A DNA stretch of 64,000 nucleotides from Thiomonas sp. X19 (GTDB lineage Bacteria; Pseudomonadota; Gammaproteobacteria; Burkholderiales; Burkholderiaceae_C): positions 3,935,427 through 3,999,426 of the forward strand of contig NZ_LT605203.1 of NCBI RefSeq assembly GCF_900089495.1, read 5' to 3'. The translations under genes and the position numbers were made by a program. Each line of letters starts with the position of its first letter. Positions within the stretch are counted from its first letter, which is position 1. This document shows positions 58,611-64,000 of this stretch, in pieces. The notes beneath the pieces were generated by a model. That model saw only the letters and a program-made list of their open reading frames with translations, was not told the DNA's origin and ran no database searches.

Positions 58611-60338
58611 GAGGCTGTGCAAAAACCCCAAGTCCAGCCGCTGGCTGGCGCATGAGCGTGGGCGTTCGGATGTCCAAGGCCTCGGCCCTCCTCATCTCGT
58701 TTTTGGTTGATCTTCCCGTCAGTTCGGGCCCGCAGTACTCATTCTGGCACCGAACCGGGCCTGCCTATGCTCGCTATGTCTTCAGATCGTACCCGGCCAG
58801 TTTCTCGATGTTGTGCACCAGGCAGTACAGCCGCCACTGCACGCCGACCTTCTGCCGCCCGCGCAGCGTGAACCGGTTCAACCGCTTGTTGTGCCGGATG
58901 TTGCCGAACACCGGCTCCACCGTGCCGATGCGCCGGCTGTAGCGCCTTCTTCCCTCCGGGCTATCGATGCGGTGCTTCATGGCTTCGAGCACCTCGTTCG
59001 CACTGGCCTGTTGCTTCTTAAAGATCGCCACCTGTCGCACCGCCGTGCGCTGCGGATGGCGCAGGCATCGGTGTCTTTGCTCGCAGGGCCCGCAGCCGCT
59101 TTTGCTGCCGGTGTACTTGTGGCAGCTTCGCCCGTTGATCGTGCAGCCGCTGCCGTTGCTGTAGAGCTTCTGGCCCGCCGGGCAGATGCAGTGACTGGCG
59201 TCTTCGGTCACGCGGAAGTCCTCGGGCCGGTACAGCCGGATCGTTCCCTCTTTGCCCTGACCTTCCAAGCGCTCATCGCGCTGTCGCATCTGGTTGTCTG
59301 CGATCAGTGCCTCGATGCCTTGCTCAGCCAGCGCCTGCAGGTTCTCGCTGCTGTGGTCGCCGGCATCGGCCGTGATCAGCGTGTCCTGGTTTCTCACCGC
59401 TTCGCTGGCCTGGACCATGGGCAGTAGCATGGCCTGCTCCGAGCCTGAGCCGATGACCTCGGCCGCCACGATGATCTGGTGCTCGCTGTCCACCGCGGCT
59501 TGGGCCGCATAGCCCTGGATCACGCCTTTGCCAGTGGCCATCTTGGCGCTGTCGGGGTCGGTGACGTTGGTCTTGAGCTCCTGGCCCTTGCGGTTGAGTC
59601 GGGGAGCGCTGCGGGCGATGAAGTCGCGCGTGGCCTGCGCTTCCTTGCGCAGCGCGTCGATGCGGCTCTGTCGTTGTCTGTCCAAGCCCGGCTCATCCCC
59701 GCTGGCGTCTTGCCGTTGGTGGGCTTGGATGATCTTGCGCGCGGCCTTGTCCAGCCGATCGGCCCGGTGCGCCAGTTCGGCGTGGGTGCCGCTGCGTTCT
59801 TTGCTAGCGTTGGCTGGCAGCTTGACGCCGTCGATGGCGAACATCTGCCGCCCGATCAGGCCCAGCCGGTCGCAGGTGAGCAGCACCTGCGTGAACAAGG
59901 CCTGAATGTCGTCACCGAGCTCGCGCACGAACTTGGCGATGTGGGTGTAGCTGGGTTGGCTGTCGCCGCTGAGCGCGATGAATTGCACGTTGTGCAGGCA
60001 GGCCGCTTCGATGCGTCGGCTGCTGATCAAACCCCGGCTGTAGGCCAGCAGCACGATCTTGAGCATGACGCGGGGGTCGTAGGCGCTGGCGCCGGTCTCG
60101 TCGTTGCGAAAGCGCGCATCGAGAGCGCTGAGGTCGAGTTCGTGGTCGATCAGGTGATCGAGCGCGAATTCAAAGCTGCCGGGCTGGATCTGCTCGCTCA
60201 GCACCACCGGCAGGAGCCGGGGATTGCGGTCGATCTGTTTGTATCTCGCCATGTCCTGCTCTCCTGCATTGAGCGTTTCGACATCGACTCTTTAGCGTGC
60301 AGCTTGTTCCAGGTCGGCGGGTGTTTTTGCACAGCCTC
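58611..60338. mobile_element. IS1182-family insertion sequence
   Basis: 1728-bp element bounded by perfect 16-bp inverted repeats GAGGCTGTGCAAAAAC (58611-58626 and complement 60323-60338). A 3-bp AAC is repeated outside both ends (58608-58610 and 60339-60341). Those AAC triplets are the GTT of an integron attC core on the other strand, so the element splits attC at its recombination point. It contains one transposase gene. Confidence 0.88.
58774..60252 (-). CDS. IS1182-family transposase
   Basis: 492-aa DDE transposase. The N-terminal domain (DUF772 type) has YDPRVMLKIVLLAYSRGLIS. Catalytic parts include the Asp in MFAIDGVKLPANAS, the second Asp in LITADAGDHSSENLQ and a Glu in the RRIGTVEPVFGNIRHN segment. 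A cysteine cluster (CICPAGQ, CGPCEQRHRC) precedes it, as is usual in the family. The gene fills the element with about 160 bases on the left and 90 on the right, and seems intact. Confidence 0.93.
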   Translation of the reverse strand: MARYKQIDRNPRLLPVVLSEQIQPGSFEFALDHLIDHELDLSALDARFRNDETGASAYDPRVMLKIVLLAYSRGLISSRRIEAACLHNVQFIALSGDSQPSYTHIAKFVRELGDDIQALFTQVLLTCDRLGLIGRQMFAIDGVKLPANASKERSGTHAELAHRADRLDKAARKIIQAHQRQDASGDEPGLDRQRQSRIDALRKEAQATRDFIARSAPRLNRKGQELKTNVTDPDSAKMATGKGVIQGYAAQAAVDSEHQIIVAAEVIGSGSEQAMLLPMVQASEAVRNQDTLITADAGDHSSENLQALAEQGIEALIADNQMRQRDERLEGQGKEGTIRLYRPEDFRVTEDASHCICPAGQKLYSNGSGCTINGRSCHKYTGSKSGCGPCEQRHRCLRHPQRTAVRQVAIFKKQQASANEVLEAMKHRIDSPEGRRRYSRRIGTVEPVFGNIRHNKRLNRFTLRGRQKVGVQWRLYCLVHNIEKLAGYDLKT

Positions 60339-60403
60339 AACGTCTGACATAACCGGCGCCAGCGGCCTTATCGCTGGCGTCCGGGTTGATGGATGGGTTG
60401 GGC
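60339..60403 (-). other. attC site of the toxin-antitoxin cassette, split by IS1182
   Basis: On the minus strand it starts with GCCCAAC (60403-60397) and has the paired arms AACCCGGACGCCAGCG and CGCTGGCGCCGGTT around a 7-base loop. The right-hand core is GTT here plus TTAGCA-type bases at 58604-58610 beyond the insertion sequence. Rejoined, the core reads GTTAGCA, close to GTTRRRY. Confidence 0.75.
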
Positions 60404-60429
60404 GTCACCGTTCGAAGTGACACGGCGTA

Positions 60430-60723
60430 CTACTTCCGTTGCGCCCAGTAGCCAGGGCGCCGCCTGTGATGCGCCACGGCGAGAATTCGAAGCTCCTCTG
60501 CGGTGACCTGATAGATAATGCTATATGGAAACCGACGGAGGATATATCTCCGGCGAGTGCCTCGAAACACAGCACCGAGCAAAGGATTAGCCAGAACGAG
60601 ATTGGCCGTTCGTTCAAACTCAGTCACAAACGCGAGACCAAGCCCGACATCCGCCTTCAGCGTATAGAACGCGGCTGCGTCGTGCAGTTCGGTGAGCGCC
60701 GATGGAGAAACGACGAGCTTCAC
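60430..60723 (-). CDS. ParE/RelE-family toxin of a cassette-borne TA module
   Basis: 97-aa basic protein with the RelE/ParE fold pattern: SPSALTELHDAAAFYTLKAD, then RRRYILRRFPYSIIYQVTAEELRILAVAHHRRRP. The AHxxRxP-type end is typical of ParE-like toxins, which poison gyrase, while RelE types cut mRNA; sequence alone does not decide. It starts with GTG overlapping the antitoxin stop by 4 bases, so translation is coupled. It is the second gene of cassette 3 and ends 27 bases before attC. Confidence 0.9.
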   Translation of the reverse strand: MKLVVSPSALTELHDAAAFYTLKADVGLGLAFVTEFERTANLVLANPLLGAVFRGTRRRYILRRFPYSIIYQVTAEELRILAVAHHRRRPGYWAQRK

Positions 60724-60944
60724 TTCAGCGCTGCACGGACCTGTGCAAGTGCGTCAGCAATCGGAATGACTTGTACCGCTCCACTCTCGATGTCAGCAAT
60801 TCTGCGCTCCGTTTCAACGGCCCACGCCTCCTCAATCTCGGCATCTTCGTCGAGACTGGCGAGCAATAGCTGGGCGAAAGCTGCGCGTTCACCGGCTGTT
60901 AGTTTCAGGGCTTCGGCTTCGAGGAATTCGAGTTGATTTCCCAT
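60720..60944 (-). CDS. Addiction-module antitoxin (TIGR02574 type)
   Basis: 74-aa acidic protein. The start at ATG 60944 (MGNQLEFLEAEALKLTAGER) has GGAGG 8 bases upstream; the longer frame reaches into attC and was rejected. The pattern LTAGERAAFAQLLLASLDED and the C-terminal AWAVETERRIADIESG is that of the short putative addiction-module component paired with ParE-like toxins. TACAAT (60973-60978) or TATTAT (60964-60969) on the minus strand could be its own -10, as expected for a cassette that must be expressed wherever it lies in the array. Confidence 0.85.
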   Translation of the reverse strand: MGNQLEFLEAEALKLTAGERAAFAQLLLASLDEDAEIEEAWAVETERRIADIESGAVQVIPIADALAQVRAALK

Positions 60945-61007
60945 GGCAAATGCCTCCGTAGAGATAATAAAAATTGTACCGCAAACTTGGTGCTGAGTGA
61001 TGGAGAC

Positions 61008-61069
61008 GCCCAACGTGGAGCTAAGGGCTGCGCGCTTTTGCGCAGTCCCTCTCGACTGACGGGTTGGGC
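61008..61069 (-). other. attC site of cassette 2, complete
   Basis: 62 bases. The minus strand starts GCCCAAC and ends GTTGGGC, both perfect cores. Arms GGGACTGCGC and GCGCAGCCC pair around a short loop with one extra A in the L'' arm. The stop codon of the cassette 2 gene lies inside it, giving the tail NPSVERDCAKARSP. Confidence 0.92.
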
Positions 61070-61410
61070 TGCTTTCTGCAACGATTATTTCGCTTTACCA
61101 ATTGGCACCTGGATTGACGGCAATTTCGCTTAACTTTCCTCAAGCCAGTTGCTTGCCGATTGTCTGTGATACGGCGCGCCCAATCGATAATAGATATTAC
61201 CTCGGATATTTCTGTGTCGGAGTATGCGTCCAAAATATATCGGCGACCGTTGTAGATTTTGTTTGCGAGATTTGGCGCAAAGCTATAGAGAAGTGGGCCA
61301 GCGCGGTCAAACAAAACGAAGTGCTCAAATTCTATTATCGCAGCACGACGATTACTTCCACCGTACTTGCGCTTGGGGCCAATGCCAACCCATGTGATTT
61401 TTCTGTCTAT
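61021..61410 (-). pseudogene. 3' part of cassette 2 gene, cut by IS1380
   Basis: Open from the target duplication (TCTAT, 61406-61410) to a stop inside attC. It encodes DRKITWVGIGPKRKYGGSNR, then AAIIEFEHFVLFDRAGPLLY and a helical end VISIIDWARRI. Joined to the 5' part at 63126-63283 it restores a 180-aa protein. Full-length relatives are common as integron cassette or free genes of unknown function, as far as remembered; no domain function is known. The piece has no start signal of its own, although ATG 61446 inside the insertion sequence end lies in frame. Confidence 0.8.
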
Positions 61411-63125
61411 CCTAAATCCGTGAGCTCGGGCATGCGGAATTTTCATAAGTTGTTGATGCATAATGGTTTATTCGATAAAATGACCCCTTTGTCTTCTCAC
61501 CCAGCGGGTGAACGTTCCGGGGTATGGCATGGGGTTTGGATTTCGCGTCAAGCAACTCGACTATGACCTGACGCCGGTGGCCGGTCTGGCCCTTGTCGGT
61601 CATCACCTCAAGCGCCTCGATCCTCTGTTCAAACGCCTGGATGCCCAGTGGCCTTGCCGCGGCGGACTGCCGCCCAGCACACTGATGCGCAGCTATGTTG
61701 GCTTGCTCGCGCAGAGCAAGAGCGACTTCGATGCCATCGAAGGCTTTCGAGGCGATCGTTTCTTCCAGGAGGCGCTGGGTCTGGTGGGTGTGCCGTCCTC
61801 GCCCACCCTGCGCCAGCGCCTGGATGCGCAGGCCGCCCTGTGGTTTGACTTCACCTCCCAGGCGATTGAAGCGCTGCTGCGCAAGAGCCAACCGGACTAT
61901 GGTCTTTTGCCTTGCGGTCATGTGCCGCTGGACATCGACACCTTCGCGATGGACAACTCGGGCACAGCCAAGGATGGGGTGAGCCGCACCTACGCGGGGG
62001 TCGATGGCTACTGCCCGCTGGCGGCCTACCTGGGCACGCATGGGTTTTGCCTGGAGTTCGCCCTACGTCCGGGCGCGCAGCACTCGGCTTCGGAGACGAC
62101 CTACAACCTCGAGACGGCCGTGCCCATGGCGCAGCGCCTGTCGACCGCAGGCCCCAAGGCGCCGATTCTCGTGCGCATGGATGCGGGGTTTTGCTCGGCC
62201 GCCTTGATGGCCGACATGCAGCGCTGCAACAGGCCAGGACTGCCCCGGGTCGATGTTCTGATCAAGTGGAATCCCCGCAAGACCGATCCTCTGGAGGTCT
62301 TGCGACGGCAGGAACTGGAAGGGGGTTTGTTGTGGCAGCATCCGCGCGCAGGCAAGCGCGTGGCGGTTTGGGAGGTGGCCGTGCAGGTCGAAGGCATCGC
62401 CCATCGCCTGCGCCGCATTGTGCGCATCACGGAGCGCACCGTCGATGCCCGTGGCCAGCAGTTTTTGGTCCCCGAGATCATCTTGGAGGGCTGGACGACA
62501 AGCTTGCCCAAGGCCATCAGCGCCGAGGCGATCATCGACCTGTACGCCGGGCACGCTACGCACGAGCAGTTCCATGCGGAATTCAAAACCGACATGGATC
62601 TGGAGCGACTGCCCTCGGGGAAGTTCGACACGAACGATCTTGTCTGCCAGCTTGCGGCCCTGACGATGAACGTGCTGCGCCTCATGGGGCAGCAAGGGCT
62701 GCTGGGGCCGCATGCACCGGTGCGCCATGCGGCCAGGCGACGGCGTCTGAAGACTGTGATCCAGGAACTTGTCATCCGCGCAGCACGCGTGATCAACCAT
62801 GGCGGGCGGCTGTGGTTGGGACTGGGCGCCAACGACAAGGCAGCCCGTGCCTTTTGCGATCTGCATGCGCAGTTCGCCGCCAGCGGCTGAAGACGCAGTC
62901 CAAGCTTTCCCAGCACCCCAAGACGCTGGCCACAAGGGCTCAGCGGGGGAACGGCTGCGCGCAACCCACCCGAAATGACCGATCAAGGGGGCCGATCGTT
63001 CGCGCACAGCCCCACAGCCCCCTTCGACACGGCGCTCGAACCGTGAACCTGCGGGAAATCGGGAAAATCGGGCCGTCACAATCAGCTTTCAAGTCGATGG
63101 ATTATCGGAAGTCACGGATTCAGGT
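61411..63125. mobile_element. IS1380-family insertion sequence
   Basis: The ends are imperfect inverted repeats, CCTAAATCCGTGAGCTCGG (61411-61429) and the complement of CCTGAATCCGTGACTTCCG (63106-63124), 15 of 19 identical. TCTAT is found on both sides (61406-61410 and 63126-63130), a 5-bp target duplication. One transposase gene lies inside on the plus strand, opposite to the cassette gene it breaks. Non-coding stretches are about 100 bases on the left and 235 on the right. Confidence 0.9.
61508..62890 (+). CDS. IS1380-family transposase
   Basis: 460-aa DDE transposase from GTG 61508, or 453 aa from ATG 61529 (MGFGFRVKQLDYD). Catalytic parts fit the family: Asp in LDIDTFAMDNSG with the following SRTYAGVDGYCPLAAYLG, Asp in LVRMDAGFCSAALM and Glu in ATHEQFHAEFKTDMDLERLPSG. 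The C-terminal NVLRLMGQQGLLGP is also typical. The gene appears intact. Confidence 0.93.
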   Translation: MNVPGYGMGFGFRVKQLDYDLTPVAGLALVGHHLKRLDPLFKRLDAQWPCRGGLPPSTLMRSYVGLLAQSKSDFDAIEGFRGDRFFQEALGLVGVPSSPTLRQRLDAQAALWFDFTSQAIEALLRKSQPDYGLLPCGHVPLDIDTFAMDNSGTAKDGVSRTYAGVDGYCPLAAYLGTHGFCLEFALRPGAQHSASETTYNLETAVPMAQRLSTAGPKAPILVRMDAGFCSAALMADMQRCNRPGLPRVDVLIKWNPRKTDPLEVLRRQELEGGLLWQHPRAGKRVAVWEVAVQVEGIAHRLRRIVRITERTVDARGQQFLVPEIILEGWTTSLPKAISAEAIIDLYAGHATHEQFHAEFKTDMDLERLPSGKFDTNDLVCQLAALTMNVLRLMGQQGLLGPHAPVRHAARRRRLKTVIQELVIRAARVINHGGRLWLGLGANDKAARAFCDLHAQFAASG

Positions 63126-63283
63126 TCTATGTCATGGCTTTTTGCTTCCCATCCAGTACCACCTACACCAATGACAGCATCGTAGCGATAGCCGCGAACC
63201 CGACCCATGCAATCGTTGATTCCGAAACGACCAAATTCATCCGGGTCGCCAACATGAGTTCGCTTGTAGGTCAGTATGCGCAT
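63126..63283 (-). pseudogene. 5' part of cassette 2 gene, cut by IS1380
   Basis: Starts at ATG 63283 and encodes MRILTYKRTHVGDPDEFGRF, then GINDCMGRVRGYRYDAVIGV and GGTGWEAKSHDI. After one copy of the 5-bp duplication, reading continues in frame at 61405 into the 3' part. In the present DNA the frame runs on for about 11 codons into the insertion sequence and stops. The start lies 18 bases after the attC core of cassette 1, normal cassette spacing. Confidence 0.85.
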
Positions 63284-63300
63284 ATGTGAACTTTCAAGAT

Positions 63301-63363
63301 GCCCAGCGTCTGAATTAACCGGATGCCCGCTTGCGGGCAGTCCGGTTGAATGATGGGTTGGGC
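63301..63363 (-). other. attC site of cassette 1, with altered core
   Basis: On the minus strand it starts GCCCAAC (63363-63357). Arms AACCGGACTGCCCGC and GCGGGCATCCGGTT pair around AA with an extra C in L''. The right-hand part TTAATTCAGAC precedes the core, which reads GCTGGGC instead of GTTRRRY. The arms and TTAATTCAG box are very like Pseudomonas-type attC sites. Confidence 0.85.
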
Positions 63364-63635
63364 CTGGTTGTGGAAGAAGAAACGGCAGCACAGCGACTGT
63401 GTTTGTAGAAGGAGACACTGCGGCGCTGTTTGCCAAGAACACCGGCTTGCGGCGCGCAAGGCGCGTTGTGATCGCGCGTTCTTGCGGAGAGCAAACCGAA
63501 GCCACGTTGAAGCGTGCCGCAAACGGATGCGGCGGTGAACGAAGGGGAAGGTGGCAACGTTACCGCCCAGGGCAGCGACTTGCCGTCACTGCCGAGGAAG
63601 CGATTGTGCTTCAAATTGTTCAGGTGCAAGAACAT
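63315..63635 (-). CDS. Unknown ORF of cassette 1
   Basis: 106-aa frame from ATG 63635, 19 bases after the attI core, to a stop inside attC; the tail NPSFNRTARKRASG is the translation of that attC. The N-terminal part is MFLHLNNLKHNRFLGSDGKS. Composition is irregular (Ser-, Arg- and Thr-rich) and no family is recognised. Position and length fit a cassette gene, but the cassette may also be non-coding. Confidence 0.35.
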   Translation of the reverse strand: MFLHLNNLKHNRFLGSDGKSLPWAVTLPPSPSFTAASVCGTLQRGFGLLSARTRDHNAPCAPQAGVLGKQRRSVSFYKHSRCAAVSSSTTRPNPSFNRTARKRASG

Positions 63636-63647
63636 GGATTTGTCTTT

Positions 63648-63710
63648 GCCCAACGTAATGTAGATCGTCGGATAAACCGGGCATCCCAGGATATCCGACG
63701 GGATAAGCAC
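63648..63710 (-). other. attI recombination site
   Basis: The core GTTGGGC (63654-63648 on the minus strand) lies at the border between cassette 1 and the DNA leading to intI. An inverted repeat GTCGGATA / TATCCGAC lies within the next 50 bases and may mark integrase-binding positions. The outer limit is a guess. Confidence 0.65.
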
Positions 63711-63755
63711 AATGACTCAAGAACGCGCTCAGCGCATCGCAAGGCTGCTGCCCGC

Positions 63756-63798
63756 TTGACAGCAGCCGTTCCAGGCCAAATACTGTATGCGCATACAG
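63756..63798 (+). promoter_or_regulatory. intI promoter with LexA (SOS) box
   Basis: A perfect -35 TTGACA (63756-63761) is followed after 17 bases by AATACT (63779-63784). A perfect LexA palindrome CTGT-ATGCGCAT-ACAG lies at 63783-63798, overlapping the -10 and ending 14 bases before the ATG. LexA would block this promoter until DNA damage. Confidence 0.88.
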
Positions 63799-63812
63799 CC
63801 AGCGGTGACGCC

Positions 63813-64000
63813 ATGAACCCTGTCATCTATCTCCCCCAATCGAAGCGCCTGCTGGAGCAGGTGAGCGAGGTTTTGCGGTACAAGCACTATAGCCTCAAGA
63901 CCGAGCAAGCCTATGTGTATTGGGTTCGCTTTTTCGTCCGGTGGAGCGGGCACGGCGGGCAGTTGCGACATCCTCGCGACATGGGCGCCGCGGAAGTGAC
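63813..64000 (+). CDS. intI: Integron integrase IntI, N-terminal part (runs off the window)
   Basis: 62 codons from ATG 63813 to the edge. The N-terminal core-binding domain of IntI-type tyrosine recombinases is clear: RLLEQVSEVLRYKHYSLKTE, QAYVYWVRFFVRW and HPRDMGAAEV. The YKHYS and EQAYV words are strong markers of this family. The catalytic residues and the IntI-specific insert lie outside the window, so activity cannot be judged. Opposite orientation to the cassettes, and the SOS box upstream, agree with the call. Confidence 0.93.
   Translation, partial: MNPVIYLPQSKRLLEQVSEVLRYKHYSLKTEQAYVYWVRFFVRWSGHGGQLRHPRDMGAAEV

Larger units (their letters stand above)
58604..64000. mobile_element. 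Chromosomal integron with cassette array (right end beyond window)
   Basis: Reading leftward from the right edge: intI on the plus strand with a LexA box; an attI core GTTGGGC (63648-63654, minus); cassette 1 with attC at 63301-63363; cassette 2, split by IS1380, with attC at 61008-61069; cassette 3, a toxin-antitoxin pair, with attC at 60339-60403 continued at 58604-58610 beyond IS1182. All cassette genes run on the minus strand away from intI, the standard integron layout. In all three attC sites the extra base sits in the L'' arm of the minus strand, which agrees with the orientation. Confidence 0.9.

Noticed and set aside
60945..61013. Longer antitoxin of 97 aa starting at 61013
   Set aside because: It would start inside attC and lacks a ribosome site; ATG 60944 has GGAGG at the right distance.
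61446..61461. ATG codons at 61461 and 61446 as the start of a separate 141-146-aa cassette gene
   Set aside because: They lie inside the IS1380 end. The target duplication shows that the frame from 61410 on is the 3' part of the gene that starts at 63283.
60339..63363. Integron array reading on the plus strand
   Set aside because: The attC cores are symmetric, but in all three sites the extra base of the L'' arm and the TTAATTCAG-type box fit only the minus orientation, as do the genes and intI.

Overview
The window is GC-rich chromosomal DNA from a betaproteobacterium, most likely of the order Burkholderiales. The clues are gene order and protein type: pyrG-kdsA-eno-ftsB, the aat-bpt pair, earP next to an EF-P with Arg32, a Cys-type KDO8P synthase, and a phasin behind a PhaR-like palindrome. 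The genus cannot be fixed from sequence alone. No rRNA operon and no CRISPR array were found.

Layout. (1) 1-1228 is the 5' part of an IS110-family transposase that runs off the left edge. (2) 1584-19475 is core genome: trmJ, suhB, mutS, a hydrolase, pyrG-kdsA-eno-ftsB, hslO with a gamma-carbonic anhydrase, aat-bpt, pagP, lutAB with a divergent IclR regulator, and a D-Ala-D-Ala endopeptidase. (3) 19761-29936 is a 10.2-kb integrative element in the 3' end of a tRNA-Val(CAC) gene. It has a P4-type integrase, an AlpA-like regulator, a zinc-finger/TOPRIM replication module and, at the far end, a single-chain MmeI-like restriction-modification enzyme. (4) 30110-34583 holds uvrC, a family-5-like uracil-DNA glycosylase, earP and efp. 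(5) 34600-36413 is a decayed malonate decarboxylase locus (frameshifted mdcD remnant, 5'-truncated mdcA). (6) 36519-45537 is a GntR regulator followed by DUF1028, a five-gene Dpp-type peptide ABC transporter and a gamma-glutamyltransferase-like hydrolase, which look like one peptide uptake and breakdown unit. (7) 55079 down to 45616 is a run of eight minus-strand genes: nitroreductase, DUF1992, pncB, lutC, an antiporter, a 2-hydroxyacid dehydrogenase, rmuC and the B12-dependent ribonucleotide reductase nrdJ. (8) 55302-58214 holds a phasin with a clear promoter and terminator, a trypsin-like protease and a PanE-like reductase.

(9) 58604-64000 is a chromosomal integron, the most interesting region. 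At the right edge intI starts on the plus strand, behind a TTGACA promoter overlapped by a perfect CTGT-N8-ACAG LexA box. The cassettes read away from it on the minus strand. They are an unknown ORF, a conserved cassette gene cut by an IS1380-family element with a 5-bp target duplication, and a ParE/RelE-type toxin-antitoxin pair. Each is followed by an attC site of about 60 bp. The last attC is split exactly at its recombination core by an IS1182-family element. Removing the two insertion sequences on paper restores a 180-aa cassette protein and a near-normal attC.
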